Shown here: in pieces, positions 30,621 to 42,346 of the stretch
Layout of the letters: every line of letters begins with the position of its first letter
How positions within the stretch are numbered: position 1 is the stretch's first letter
Notes under the pieces: model-generated
The model's input: the letters and a program-made list of their open reading frames with translations, nothing else
The model's database searches: none
What the model was told of the DNA's origin: nothing
Assembly (NCBI RefSeq): GCF_963678635.1
Contig: NC_087062.1
Coordinates: 73,377,345-73,441,344, forward strand
Direction of reading: 5' to 3'
Source of the DNA: Symsagittifera roscoffensis
Taxonomy: Eukaryota > Xenacoelomorpha > Acoela > Convolutidae
DNA: 64,000 nt
Made by a program: the position numbers and the translations under genes

Positions 30621-32809
30621 TTTAGAAAGAATTTGAACCTGTTATTGATTGACAAACTACAAAACTTTTAAGTACTCGATTTATCCAGAGTCATGGTTTT
30701 GAAGTTTATTTTACTAACTTAGTTATCATTTATTAAGAGCAACTAATCCCCGCCTTGCTGGTTTAAGTCAATCTTATTATTATTGTTATTATGCTTATTC
30801 TTGTTCCCTGCAACAGCGTGATTTTGCATATGAAAGAGAAAGCAGAGTAATCAAGAGGTTTTTATCAGTGAAAATCTCATTTTTGTTATCTAATGTGCGG
30901 GAATTCTGATAAAATATCTTCTTGAAAATATTGGGCCGCAAATAATATTCGAGATTTTAAATTATCTACACAGCAACAAAATGATTAGTAAATTACACTA
31001 TTGATAAGGTTAGAAAATTCCAAGCACAAAGTACATCTAAAATTTTTCCGCTGAATTCTTTTGCTGCAAACGAATTGAATAATTTTTGCTCATTAATGTA
31101 TTTTTTTTTGTTTAATCTTCCATTTTTGTAAGAAACAGACTTGAATATTTGTTCTTGAAATACAGACAGAATATTGTTCTTCGGGTCAAAGTTGAATCAA
31201 CTAGCAATTTTCGACTGAACATTGCGGAAGATATTATTGCTGTTAAAAAGTTTAAAAGAACATCACCAATTATGATTTTTGCAAAGTTAGGGAGAGGTTA
31301 GAAATAGCCAGTTAAACCAATTTGGAATAGAAAAAAACCGAAGTTATTTTTTTTCACGCGTAACTGCACCACTTTTTGCTGGACTAAGTGGGGATGTTCA
31401 AAAAGGAAGTTATCAAATATTTGTTCGTTATTTTCATCCTTTCTAATTAAAACTACTTCAGATAATTTAAATGGCAGTCCAAAGAACCAGTCTCTGCACT
31501 GGTAAGAGCAGTTTTTTGTTGCTAATTGAAAATGTATAAAGAGCATTCATTCTAAAATTTTCCAATTTGGTATCTATTTTTTGAATGTAATATAGAGATT
31601 GATTACTTTTGGACCTTTTGATTTTATAGGAATTTGTCAATTTTGTTCAACTGGAATTTAAAAATTTTGAAAAAAAAACTAGTCATTCAATAAACAGATA
31701 AAACGTTTATGATACGCTTTTTTCATAAATTCGTTGTACCAAAACTGTATGGATAGTATCTTCAGTCCATCGTGGTCAACGTGGATATTCAGCGTTGTGA
31801 ATATTTTTTTTCTAATTTTTCAAACATCAATTTGTTCTTGACATCAGATTTATCTATAAAAGTGCCAAAAAACCTTTACGAACTTTCATTTTGAATTCAT
31901 TTAAATGTAAAAGTTCAAAAATCGATCTCCAACTATTTTGATAACGGTGATTCAAAAAAAAAGTTTTTAAAACATTTGAAAAATTTGAAGTAAAATGACC
32001 ATTTTTAGCAAAGAAAAGACACGTCCCGTCGCAATAACGTTGTTTTCAACTTGATTTGAAAGTTAGTAAGCAAAGTTTTGAAGTAGAAAAGATGCAAAAT
32101 GTTTGCACTTTCTGTTATAGTGTTCTATTCTACATGACCTGAATGTTTTACTTTTGCTAGTAAAAACAGCCGCGGATCGAAATTTTTTCCGAGAGAGGGG
32201 TCAAAAATTTTTTTTTTAAAAGTAGAAAAAAAATTAATTCAATAATCAGCAAAAATTAAGCAAATTTTTACAAGAGCCAGTCTGCAATTTTTGGCGGCAA
32301 ACCTGTCATTGACATCATGAAAATTAGTTTCTACTTCTTTGTGTATATACCAAAGCTAAACTCAATAAGCGATATTCCTTCATATTAGATAAAAAAAAGA
32401 CCGCTCGTATCAGGGCAAACCCCTGAATGCTCGACTATCCATGAACTGGTCTCGCATATTTTTGGTCAATGAAACAATGACAAGCTATACATTTTAAGTT
32501 GAATAAAAACCGTGTATGGAATTAAAAAGACCAATTAGCCTGCCTCAATTGATATTTGAACAGTTTTGTGGAGCGGGATAATTCACCACGCGTAAATATT
32601 GCACGTTCAACTTTCATCATCAAAGTATTTAAACGCTCTTTTAGTCACTTTAGTCTATTGCTGAGCGCTTCGCAGCAATCTTCAAGTCAGAAGTCTTTCA
32701 GATAGTATAGTGTTGAGCTCATCCTTTCTGGGATTACCATAAATAGATCCCTCGAAGGAAATATTTTCGAGTGTTGGTCTGAATAAAAAAAACACCTCGT
32801 GGCAAAAAA

Positions 32810-33430
32810 TTAGGCAACAAAAGCTGATTCAAGTTAACCGGAAACAACGAACAACATTGGAAACTTCAAACGCATTTATCTCGAATTGGGTTGAAATTAT
32901 AAAAAGAACGAAAAAGACAAAAATTGCTCAACATTTAACCTGAAAAAATATGATGCAATTTTTTTTCCAAAAATCGCATCGCAGTCATCATTTTAGTTCA
33001 AATTAGTTCCAAAAAAATTACGCTGAAACTAACGTGTTGCTTGATGACTTCAAAAAAATTACGCTCGAATAAGTTCCAAAAGAATTGCGTTGAAACTAAT
33101 CTATTGGTTGATGAGAAAGAAGTATCAGAAGAAGTTTTTTAAACAACGGAACAAAATTTTAAAAGAGTAAAATCTCAAATTTTGCGCAAAACATTTAAAA
33201 TTCGTTTTTGAACAAAAACTTTAAGTTTTGTATAGCGAAAGCATTTTTTTTCTTAATTATGAAGCAAAAATATATTCTCTTTTACAGATTTTTCGGAGAT
33301 TTCACCCTTCTAGAACTACTTTGTTGGACTAGGTTTCTTCTGATATATGTTTTTTTCATAAAGCAGCTTTCATCAAGTAGTTTCAGCTTAATTCTTGATT
33401 AACTCAAAATACCCATTCCAACCACAATAT
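32810..33430. mobile_element. Fragmentary pogo-type foldback MITE
   Basis: Decayed blocks of the family at 37809 and 39455: AAACGCATTTATCTCGAATTG near the left and TTTCAGCTTAATTCTTGATTAA near the right. The termini are too eroded to place. 30660-34540 otherwise contains no gene I can support; a CGCTCGTATCAGGGC fragment of the 18487-type repeat lies at about 32403. Confidence 0.45.
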
Positions 33431-34544
33431 ACTGCTGAAACTATAGACGCAGCCAATATAATATTGGACGCAATTTATCGATTAACCTGTTGGGCCAAAA
33501 AAATTTCAGCAAAAAGATTTTAATAAATTATAAAATGATATATTACCTCTAAGCTGAAAACTATGATGATCATCCAGTAAAAAGTTAAACCTGGATATCA
33601 TGATACACTTTGAGAATTGCATAATTTATGCATTTGTTAAATTTCTTCCTTGATTTTTGCTTGCGTCCAGGTATTGGACCTCAGCAGTCGGTTTATTTAC
33701 ACAGACTATAGCACAAAACCGTCGGGCCAATGAAGTAAAAAAATTCTGAAATTTGTTTTAGCTCAATTCAAACTTTTACGTGCAGTTTCTTGCCAGTTTG
33801 TTTTTGGTTTTTGGACGCGAAACGTTAAATTTAGCTGCCTAAACAAATTAATATAAATAAGATGTAAAATTTTAAATGTACCAGTAAACAAATTTACCCA
33901 TTTTACTGAACTTATCATTCTTTGCCGCTCTAACTTAATCTGAAAAACCAATTTTTCAAACCGCTTTTCTAAGCACTGGGCTATTTTTCTTATTTGAAAT
34001 CCAAATGAAGAATTTGACATCATGAGCAAAAGTTTAGAGAGAAAATTTATCGACAAAAATTGTTTGCTAAATTATTGGGGTTCAAAAATTGCCTATTGCG
34101 CCAATTTGAGATAATCAATTGGCGCAAAGTTTTCGATTTTGTTGTGGCGTAGTATAAGCGGTGAATTGATTCTGTCCAAAAATCACTCTAAGTTTAATTG
34201 AGGCAAGCTGATTAATCCCGATTTGAATCAGGAAGACGCAAAATTTGTCACTTTGTATTTGAAGCTGCCTGTTGGGGAAGATCTTTAAACGAATGAAAAA
34301 TTTTCAAGATGTATTGGTTAGATGAAGTTGCCATCAATTTTTTAACCATGTATTTTTACAAGTATAATCTAAAAATAACAGACGTCAGTTTTGAGCATTT
34401 TACGCAATGGACGCTTTGTTCCGATGATTATTGAGACAATGTCAAAGTTTCCAACAAAATTAAAATTAAAAAAAATATATTAATTCCGTACGTATTTTGA
34501 AATTATTTAATGTTTCCTTATTAAAAGAATTTGATTTTAATTAT

Positions 34545-34550
34545 TTTATT
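34545..34550 (-). terminator. poly(A) signal AATAAA (- strand)
   Basis: AATAAA on the - strand, about 110 nt after the protease stop codon. Confidence 0.5.
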
Positions 34551-34657
34551 CAGCTTCACCAATATTATAATATGTAATTACAATAAATTAAAGATCGCCT
34601 TTCAGCCCAAATCCGCATGCTAGTACCCCGTGAGTTGACACTGGAAGACACAGTGTG

Positions 34658-35584
34658 TTAGTACCTCGGTGTTCCAACAACCTCGTTGATCCAGTCTTTG
34701 TAGTCCACAACATCAGTGTAGACTCCTGGGTTCCTCGCCTGGGCACATCCATTTCCCCAAGAGACTATTCCTGTGAGTTCGAAGAACCCTTCCTCATTCT
34801 GCATGGCCAAAGGTCCTCCGGAGTCTCCTTGACAGGAGTCCCGCATGCCTTCTTCGAATCCGGCGCAGACCATTGTCTCCGTGAAGTATCCTCCCAGCCA
34901 CTTCTTGCATGTATCTCTGGAAATTATAGGAACTTCGACAACGCTCAAGATGTTTCCGTCGCCAGTTCCCTTAGTGTATCCCCACCCCATAGTCACAGTC
35001 TTCTCACCCCCTTGAACCTCCATGGTTGGCAAGCATATAGGTTGGATCTTGTCAGTGAAAGGGACGGACTGAGTCAGTTTAAGAATCGCAATGTCATTTG
35101 AGTTCCAGCCATCCTGGCCGTATCTTGGGTGAAGTGTGACGCTTCTGACGTATCTCCTCTCCTGGCCATGTTCGATTTCGTATCCATGTTTTTGATGTTT
35201 GTCTCCAAAAAACAGTTTCAAAGACGAGGGATTCATGCCGGTCCAGAAGCAATGCGCAGCCGATATCACTGTGTATTTATCGTACAGAGCACCTCCGCAC
35301 CAGTGGTTCCAGCCCATTTTGATATTCACCATAAAGGGGTACGATCCTCTGACTGGCGAGTATGAACCATTGACAATTCTTTGGTCCAATGGATCATGCA
35401 AAGGAGCTTTTCCGCATTGGTAGGCTCTAAGAGATGGTTCAGATATTTCGGCTTCCTTTGGCGATGGTTCAAATACTTCAGGCTGTTTTGGCGATGCTGG
35501 TTCGCTTCCGAAGCCAGGAGGCATTCTCTGGTATCTAGCCAATGCCGATACAGTCAGCAATGCCAATATAGCTATTTTAAGCAT
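34658..35584 (-). CDS. Secreted trypsin-like serine protease (S1 family)
   Basis: A 308-aa zymogen of the chymotrypsin fold, in one exon. Residues 1-16 (MLKIAILALLTVSALA) form a signal peptide. A Pro/Glu-rich propeptide contains Cys57, probably disulfide-linked to the catalytic domain (Cys185). Activation would cut after Arg69 at R-IVNG. The catalytic triad is His111 (AAHC), Asp164 (NDIAIL) and Ser255 (GDSGGP). Asp249, six residues before the serine, corresponds to Asp189 and predicts cleavage after Lys/Arg. The frame is open 43 codons further upstream, but the methionine at 35584 begins the signal peptide and fits a TATA box 100 nt away. The exact role (digestion, immunity or development) cannot be read from sequence. 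It differs from the housekeeping genes in having its own TATA promoter and no acceptor before the ATG. Confidence 0.95.
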   Translation of the reverse strand: MLKIAILALLTVSALARYQRMPPGFGSEPASPKQPEVFEPSPKEAEISEPSLRAYQCGKAPLHDPLDQRIVNGSYSPVRGSYPFMVNIKMGWNHWCGGALYDKYTVISAAHCFWTGMNPSSLKLFFGDKHQKHGYEIEHGQERRYVRSVTLHPRYGQDGWNSNDIAILKLTQSVPFTDKIQPICLPTMEVQGGEKTVTMGWGYTKGTGDGNILSVVEVPIISRDTCKKWLGGYFTETMVCAGFEEGMRDSCQGDSGGPLAMQNEEGFFELTGIVSWGNGCAQARNPGVYTDVVDYKDWINEVVGTPRY

Positions 35585-35681
35585 TTTGAAAAAAATGTGG
35601 AAATCGAAGTTGCGAATACTGAAACTAAGAGATTTGAAAACAGAAATTTGAGAGGATGGTTTTTCTAAGTTCCGATCTTCC

Positions 35682-35689
35682 CTTTTATA
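35682..35689 (-). promoter_or_regulatory. TATA box of the serine protease
   Basis: TATAAAAG on the - strand, 98 nt before the ATG at 35584. It would give a 5'UTR of about 65-70 nt without an intron. Confidence 0.65.
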
Positions 35690-36113
35690 CCAAATAAATC
35701 TATTTTGCTGCACTTGTTTCGCAGCATTAAAACGATTTTCACCGAACTAAGTGATTGAATATTCAATTCAAGACACTTGTAAACGCTTAATATAGGTCGT
35801 CATTTTGCCATTGATTGATTTTTAGTGCTCAAAGAGGTTCTTTCTCTCTTCGAATAGACTGAAATTGATTTATTTTTCTGTCATAAGTTAATCCAAATTG
35901 ATTTGCGATTCAGCCTACAATAAAAGATGTGACATTATTGATTGCATAAGAATAAGCGATGTAGAACTTCAATGCATTTTGTCGTAGCTGTGAAACATTC
36001 TATCGCCAAATTTATCAAAATTGTTTCAAATAAACTTAAAAAATCTAAAAAGTTGCGAGAAAAAACATGTTGATTGATTGGAAGTCTTATACACAGATGA
36101 GTAGCATGCCGAC

Positions 36114-36450
36114 ACAATAGCGGATTTAGGGGAGCGGGTGCGGAGGGGGTCTGCGGACGTCCCTCTACCCCTCAGGAAGTCTAGACTCCCTGACTACTAA
36201 ACACCCTGACTACTATATTCCTGGCTACTAATTTCGATCCCCTGACTACCATCATTTGGAACTATTGTACGGCATCAAAATTCAGCTGCCCGAATCTACA
36301 ATTTTTCTAAAGGCACCTTTCTTTTTTCTGTTTTGGTAAGGTTCAGAAAATCAATTTGGTCGACCAAAAAAAAGTTCCACAAAAATTTCGATCCTTTTTG
36401 AAAATTCTCCTCCTTACTAAAAAAAAGTCTTGAATCAGCGCCTAAAGCCG
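36114..36450. mobile_element. Fragment of hAT-type MITE
   Basis: It starts TAGCGGATTTAGGGGAGCGGG, like the left end of the elements at 24964 and 38971, and includes the shared GGTCGACCAAAAAAAAGTTC-type block. It also carries four CCTGACTACTA-like tandem units at about 36190-36250. The right terminus is unclear. 36450-37528 has no gene; a tRNA-like B box on the - strand (GGTTTCGAGCC) lies at about 36650-36660. Confidence 0.45.
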
Positions 36451-37528
36451 ACTAATTCCAGATCTAAAACATGCCAGAATTTGCATAGATCTGCGTGGTT
36501 TCCACGAAAAAGGAGTGCCAAAAATATGAAGTATGTGCTTCAGAATAGTAACCGAAGGTTTTTGAGTTTACCGTGACGACCCGCCTTGGTAAGTTTTGTC
36601 ATTTTTTGAAATTTTGCCTCTCTTAAACAATGCACATGAATAATGGTGGGGCTCGAAACCCAGGTTCATCGGGAGGGAGCTGGTCAAAGGGAGCCGGCAA
36701 TCTTCATTAAGAGGCCTTTATGCAAAGCAATCAAAGTAATGAAGTTATCTGTCTTTATTTTAATCTTCTTGCATGTTTATCGACTAAAAGCTACCAAGAA
36801 AATATTTGTCGTCTGGCTTCAATAACTTAACTTGAAACTACACTTCGAAAACTCAGATAACGGATTAGATGATTGACAAATATAACGTTATCTATAAAAT
36901 GAGGAACCAAATATTTGTCACATGTTAGATGACTTCAAAACTAATGCAGAAAAATTGTCTGTGACATTCTGAGCAAACCATTTCGAAACAAATAAGTCTC
37001 CGAAGTCAGTTGCATCAATTAATCATAATAAAACTTAGATTGCAAAAATATGCGTGATAGCTTGCCTTTCAAAAACTATAGGTTTGTAGATAAAGTCATA
37101 TTTGCCCCCACCATAATAACTATACTATATGTTGCCACAATTATGCAGCGCTAACCCAAAACTACCATAAAATATGGTTATCTAATTTTTTTTTGTTATA
37201 GTAAATTTACAAAATCTTCTCTGGTTTTGTGATGGCTTATGTTCTTCGTGTTTTTCAAGGATTTAAAGTTAACATATTGGTCCGACAATGAAACATATTT
37301 AAAGTCAAAGAGCTTTCATAATTGATTTTTTCATCAAATTTTTCATTTAAAAAGCATATTCAGCTGATTTCCTTTCTTATACACGCAACTATTTTCACGC
37401 TAAAATTGAAGTTGATCATTGGAACTTTCGTCCTGTTATATTAAAAAATGGTATTGTTTGTTTGCTAGTTCATTTGTTTATTTGTATGTTTGTTGGTTTG
37501 TTTGCTTGATACGTTTTTTTGTTCACAG

Positions 37529-37715
37529 TTTGGGTCGGGAGGACCTGGGCAACTTCCATTTTTGGAAGGGAGTGATTGGGGAGTTCATCGCCACCACTCT
37601 CCTCCTTCTCTCAGTCCTGACGGGGGGCACATTTGACAGCGCATGGGGAGAGGGGGGAGGAGCCTACTTCGCATACTGCATCGCATTCGGATTCTCATAC
37701 ATGACGCTAGTCTAC
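37529..37715 (+). CDS. Aquaporin (MIP family), first visible exon
   Basis: Four visible exons (37529-37715, 38703-38848, 40358-40524 cut by a gap, 45025-45183) encode most of a six-helix membrane water or solute channel of the MIP family. This exon follows an acceptor (TTGTTCACAG) and encodes HFWKGVIGEFIATTLLLLSV (helix 1 with the conserved E-F-x-A-T) and YFAYCIAFGFSYMTLVY (helix 2), ending at a GTGTGT donor in phase 0. The reading frame enters in phase 2, so at least one 5' exon with the start codon lies upstream; I could not find it. Confidence 0.88.
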
Positions 37716-37808
37716 GTGTGTATCATTCTCATAATATATAAAAATGGGGATTCCAAAATTGCTCATTTTGTTGTTTTGCAAAAAACTGGTCATTATGTTC
37801 GCATCGTA

Positions 37809-38505
37809 CAGTGCTGATTTAAATTATCCGGACTAAACGAACAAAACTTGAATTTTCAAATGCGTTTTTCTCAAATTGAGTTAAGATTAGACAAAAAGTG
37901 AAGAGTACAAAAGTTGCTTAGAATTTCACCAGAATTAATATGATGCCATTTTTTCTGGGTCATTTTGGCTTTTTTCAATTAATCAAGAATTACGCAGAAA
38001 CTACTTTGTTAATTGATGAGAAAATTATATCACAGGAAGCCTCTTACGCAGCTCAACAAAGTTTCAGAAGGGTTAAATCTCCAAAAACCAGTATAAGAGA
38101 AAAAATTTTCACTTGATAATCAACAAATGTGATTTTTACTATATAAAACCCAGAATCTTTGCTTAAAAACAAATTTTACACAATTTGCGCAAATTTTTGG
38201 AGAAATAACCCTTCTTAAACTTTGTTGAGCTGCGTGAGAGGCTTCCTGTGATATAGTTTTCTTATCAATTAACAAAGTAGTTTCCGCGTAATTCTTGATT
38301 AATTGAAAAAAGCCAAAATAACCCATTTTTAGGGTAAAGTTTTTGTAGAGAATTTCGGAGAAAAATGGCACCATATTAATTCTGGTGAAATTCTAAGCAA
38401 CTTTTGTACTCTTCACTTTTTGTCTAATCTTAACTCAATTTGAGAAAAACGCATTTGAAAATTCGAGTTTTGTTCGTTTAGTCCGGATAATTTAAATCAG
38501 CACTG
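37809..38505. mobile_element. Foldback MITE of pogo/Tigger type, 697 bp
   Basis: Perfect termini CAGTGCTGATTTAAATTATC and its inverse, flanked by TA on both sides (TA target duplication). The inverted arms are about 300 bp each, so nearly the whole element can fold on itself. The ends CAG...TTATCCGGAC resemble pogo/Tigger transposon termini. It sits in aquaporin intron 1. A near-identical sister is at 39455-40185. Confidence 0.85.
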
Positions 38506-38702
38506 TATTATTTAAAATTAATTCTGGCGAAAAGGAATCAAGATTTTCAGAAAAAAACAAGAGAAGTTCAATTAACAATTTGGTATTTTTTGGCGGTATA
38601 AGAGAAAAGATAGTTTTTTCTTAACCCGGATAATTGCAGTTCTCTACAGTTTTCTTTTTTAACTGGTACCCTCCTTTAATTCCGCTCTTTATATTTGCTC
38701 AG

Positions 38703-38848
38703 GCGTTCAATGATATCAGCGGGGGTCACGTGAACAATGCGGTCAGTTTCGCCATGTTTCTCATGGGCAGGATCTCTGCCATCCGCTGCATATGCTACAC
38801 GGTGGCCCAGGTGGGAGGAGCTGCCATGGGATCACTCATCATTCAAAA
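38703..38848 (+). CDS. Aquaporin, exon with first NPA loop (here NNA)
   Basis: It follows the acceptor TTTGCTCAG and encodes AFNDISGGHVNNAVSFAMFL, then MGRISAIRCICYTVAQVGGA. In MIP channels this loop B reads SGGHxNPAVT; here the proline of the NPA box is Asn. The exon ends before GTTACT in phase 2, and splicing to 40358 restores frame exactly. Confidence 0.88.
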
Positions 38849-38970
38849 GTTACTCTTTTTTGACGATAGTTTGTCCACCTGAAGCTGATTTTGAAAAACA
38901 ACGAGCCAAATGAGATGTTTTAAAAAGGCACTTTTTGAAATGTTTTGACAAAAAAATGCATGCTTGGCAT

Positions 38971-39419
38971 CAGGGGCGGATCTAGGATTTTCTCGAGGGG
39001 GGGGCGGATTTTCAAAAAATTTTCCAAAATTTTGACGACCTTTTTTTTTTTAGGTCGACCAAATTGATTTTTATTTTTCGCGCTCTCCTAAAGCACTGTT
39101 TTGCCCTTATTTTGGCAAAAATAATCTGCGCCGCAGGCAAATTTTTTTGAAAAAACAGTCAAAAAAGCCGTTTTTGGGCACTTTTTGAAAAATTTTGACA
39201 AAAAAATGCGTTTTTTTGGCGCGCGCTCCCCCTCAAAAATAGCATTTATTGGCGCCAAAGGCGCCTTTAGAAAAATTTTAGGGTCGGTCGGCCAAAAATG
39301 GATTTCTGAAAAAGTATCAAAGGGGGGACCCTTTGGGTCGGCAGGGGGTCAAATCCCTGAGGGGGGGGGGGGGGGGGGGGCGTCCGCCCAACCCCCCGCC
39401 CCCCCTAAATCCGCCCCTG
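38971..39419. mobile_element. hAT-type MITE, 449 bp, with 8-bp target duplication
   Basis: Termini CAGGGGCGGATCTAGG / inverted TAAATCCGCCCCTG, flanked by perfect 8-bp direct repeats CTTGGCAT at 38963-38970 and 39420-39427. The 8-bp duplication and CAG-type ends indicate the hAT superfamily. It has no coding capacity and contains a run of 20 G at 39361-39380. Confidence 0.88.
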
Positions 39420-39454
39420 CTTGGCATCCCTGTCTCAAATTTCAAGTTGGTGTA

Positions 39455-40185
39455 CAGTGCTGATTTAAATTATCCGGACGAAACGAACAAAACTTGAATT
39501 TTCAAACGCGTTTTTCTCAAATTGGGTTAAGATTAGACAAAAAGTGAAGAGGGCAAAAGTTGCTTAGAATTTCACCAGAATTAATATGGTGCCATTTTTT
39601 CTCCGAAATTCTCAATCTAAATTATACCCCAAAAATGGGTCATTTTGGCTTTTTTCAATTAATCAAGAATTACGCTGAAACTACTTTGTTAATTGATATA
39701 AAAATTATATCACAGGAAGCCCCTTACGCAGTTCAACAAAGTTTAAGACGGGTTAAATCTCCAAAAACCAGTATAAATGAAAAAAAGTTTCACTTGATAG
39801 TCAATAAATGTGATTTTTGCTTTATAAAACCCAGAATCTCTGTTTAAAAATAAATTTTAAACCATTTGCGCAAATTTTTGGAAATTTAACCCTTCTTAAA
39901 CTTTGTTGAACTGCGTAAGAGGCTTCCTGTGATATAATTTTCATATCAATTAACAAAGTAGTTTCAGCGTAATGCTTGATTAATTGAAAAAAGCCAAAAT
40001 GACCCATTTTTGGGGTATAATTTAGATTGAGAATTTCATTGATATTAATTCATATTAATTCTCGTGAAATTCTAAGCAACTTTTGTCATCTTCACTTTTT
40101 TGTCTAATCTTAAACCAATTTGAGAAAAACGCGTTTGAAAATTCAAGTTTTGTTCGTTTTGTCCGGATAATTTAAATCAGCACTG
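39455..40185. mobile_element. Foldback MITE of pogo/Tigger type, 731 bp
   Basis: The second well-preserved copy of the 37809 element, with the same 20+ bp termini, TA flanks and about 300-bp inverted arms. Inserted in aquaporin intron 2, only 36 bp after the hAT MITE. Confidence 0.85.
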
Positions 40186-40357
40186 TATATTGACTCGATA
40201 AGAAGCTTAAGAAGATTTTCAGGGTTCACAATCGATGTCTTAAAATAAAACCACATTGAGACGAATTGTGAGGAAGGCCAGCATTTTCTCCTTATATCAA
40301 CTATGGCACCATAATATTTATGTTCAATGGTATGTATGTTTCCGTCTACTTTTTCAG

Positions 40358-40524
40358 AATCTGGAACGATAATGACTATGCGTGTGGGAAGATAGAACTG
40401 CTGAAAGACAACCATCTGCTGGTGGCTGTGGAGACTCTGTTCACCATGCTCCTCATTCTGGTCGTTCTAGTCGCCGCAGAAGCGGATAGGTCAAGGTCAG
40501 AGAGGTCCCTCCACATCGGAATGA
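40358..40524 (+). CDS. Aquaporin, third visible exon, cut by assembly gap
   Basis: It follows the acceptor CTTTTTCAG and enters in phase 2. It encodes a short extracellular loop (IWNDNDYACGKIELL) and a helix, HLLVAVETLFTMLLILVVLV, followed by AAEADRSRSERSLHIG, matching helix 4 and the start of loop D/helix 5 in aquaporins. The exon runs into the N gap, so its end is unknown. Confidence 0.87.
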
Positions 40525-40724
40525 NNNNNNNNNNNNNNNNNNNNNNNNNNNNNNNNNNNNNNNNNNNNNNNNNNNNNNNNNNNNNNNNNNNNNNNNNNNN
40601 NNNNNNNNNNNNNNNNNNNNNNNNNNNNNNNNNNNNNNNNNNNNNNNNNNNNNNNNNNNNNNNNNNNNNNNNNNNNNNNNNNNNNNNNNNNNNNNNNNNN
40701 NNNNNNNNNNNNNNNNNNNNNNNN
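40525..40724. other. Assembly gap of 200 N
   Basis: Unknown bases, probably a fixed-size placeholder. It removes the end of an aquaporin exon and possibly a further exon coding helix 5. Confidence 0.99.
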
Positions 40725-41287
40725 AAAGAGCTCCCCCCTCAATTATGGTATCGGTTTTTTTGAAAAAGTAGAAAAAATTAATCACTACTTGGTAAGCACA
40801 TAGCAACACTATTTTTTTCCAAAACCGTTTTTCTTCTGCGTAAATCTTTAGCTACAAACCAAAAAGGATAAATAAACGAGTTGAATCAACTGTAATCTTT
40901 CAACGGTAAATAAGTCTATGAGAGAGCTTGTACGAACTCAACTTTACCACCAATATTTGACTGCTTGTTGGTTGATTAGTCTAGGTCGCTAAAATTCCGT
41001 ATCACAGGCTCAAAAGTACACACCGAGCAAAACTGCTCCATCCTTGCTCCCCTAAATTCAGTTTTAGGTGGCGTCCAGCTAATTTTTTGCTCTTTCTGCT
41101 ACACTAAATGAAAAATTATTGGAAATAAAACTACTGCAGTTGAAACATGTTTTTAATTTCCAGTTGAGAGTATCAATAATACACTAAAATATGCCAAAAA
41201 TTGTTCGTTGAAAAATGGTAAAACTTTTCTGGAAGAAAATCTATCCCCAGCACAAATTTTCTGTCATTTTCTTTCAAACTTTTCTTT

Positions 41288-41615
41288 AGACAAAAGTTTC
41301 TTATGACAAAAATGAAAACCACGCAAAAAAAAGAAGAGAAAACTTTTCGGATGAACAAGGTGGCTCATAATTGAGCAGGGCTATCACTGATAATACTGTG
41401 ATATGAAAACAAAAAATAATTATAGAAAAAAAAAGAATGATACTGACAGAGAACTAGTCCTGCTGATGAGTTGAGCGTTGGTATTGTTTGTACTGCCAAA
41501 AAAAATCTACAATGTTCTAACAGCCTTGTAAAGTCTATGAACTAGTTTTATTATCGAAAAAAATGAAAACTTGTTCAAGAAAAAAATAATTAAAAAATGG
41601 AGTTCCTTGTTGAAA
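41288..41615. repeat. Local direct duplication, copy 1
   Basis: About 328 bp nearly identical to 41695-42019 (offset 404-407). Starts AGACAAAAGTTTCTTATGAC and contains GTGGCTCATAATTGAGCAGG. Only a few indels and one or two substitutions separate the copies. Confidence 0.9.
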
Positions 41616-41694
41616 ACTGTTCTTCATCTGTTTTTCTGAGATTGAATTTTTTGTTTTTCTAAAAAACAAATAGTGATTTTTTATGTTCAATTTT

Positions 41695-42019
41695 AGACAA
41701 AAGTTTCTTATGACAAAAATGAAAACCACGCAAAAAAAGAGAAAACTTTTCGGATGAACAAGGTGGCTCATAATTGAGCAGGGCTATCACTGATAATACT
41801 GTGATATGAAAACAAAAAATAATTATAGAAAAAAAAAGAATGATACTGACAGAGAACTAGTCCTGCTGATGAGTTGAGCGTTGGTATTGTTTGTACTGCC
41901 AAAAAAAATCTACTATGTTCTAACAGCCTTGTAAAGTCTATGAACTAGTTTTATTATCGGAAAAAAATGAAAACTTGTTCAAGAAAAAAATAATTAAAAA
42001 ATGGAGTTCGTTGTTGAAA
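41695..42019. repeat. Local direct duplication, copy 2
   Basis: The second copy of 41288-41615. A third, partial copy of its left part and preceding 80 bp lies at 43207-43345, so the duplication has happened more than once in this intron. Confidence 0.9.
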
Positions 42020-42106
42020 TTTTTCGAAACTTTGATTTGATTGTAAGTTGAAATTTGATAACTCTAGCGTCTAGTTTTGTATTATTATAACCAAACAAAT
42101 TACCCC

Positions 42107-42318
42107 GTTTCAGTTTGAAACACTTTCTGAGCGGTTTTAAATAACGACCTATGCATCAAAAGCACGCAATATATAGCCCCCTAAAGGTACAAGGGTGGCA
42201 ATTTCAAAAACCCTCGTAAAACTCAGAAACATAGTCACAGGTGAAATAAAAATTTTCAATTGCTTGACGTCAGTACTTGTCAGATGACATAAAAACTTTG
42301 TATTTCAAAGTAGCTAGT
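42107..42318 (-). mobile_element. Decayed copy of the 18487-type repeat
   Basis: Inverted relative to the 18487 element. Retained blocks include GCACGCAATATATAG, a GTGGCAATTT block, GTCACAGGTGAAATA and the end GTAGCTAGTTAC. Confidence 0.55.
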
Positions 42319-42346
42319 TACACTTGCGACAGCAAGTGTCTTTTAA

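Noticed and set aside
34655-35668. Several + strand ORFs of 74-148 codons
   Set aside because: They lie antisense to the intact serine protease, whose signal peptide, triad and disulfides are clear.
40320-40809. ORFs spanning the N gap
   Set aside because: Only the aquaporin exon up to 40524 is real sequence; the remainder is unknown bases read as open frame.
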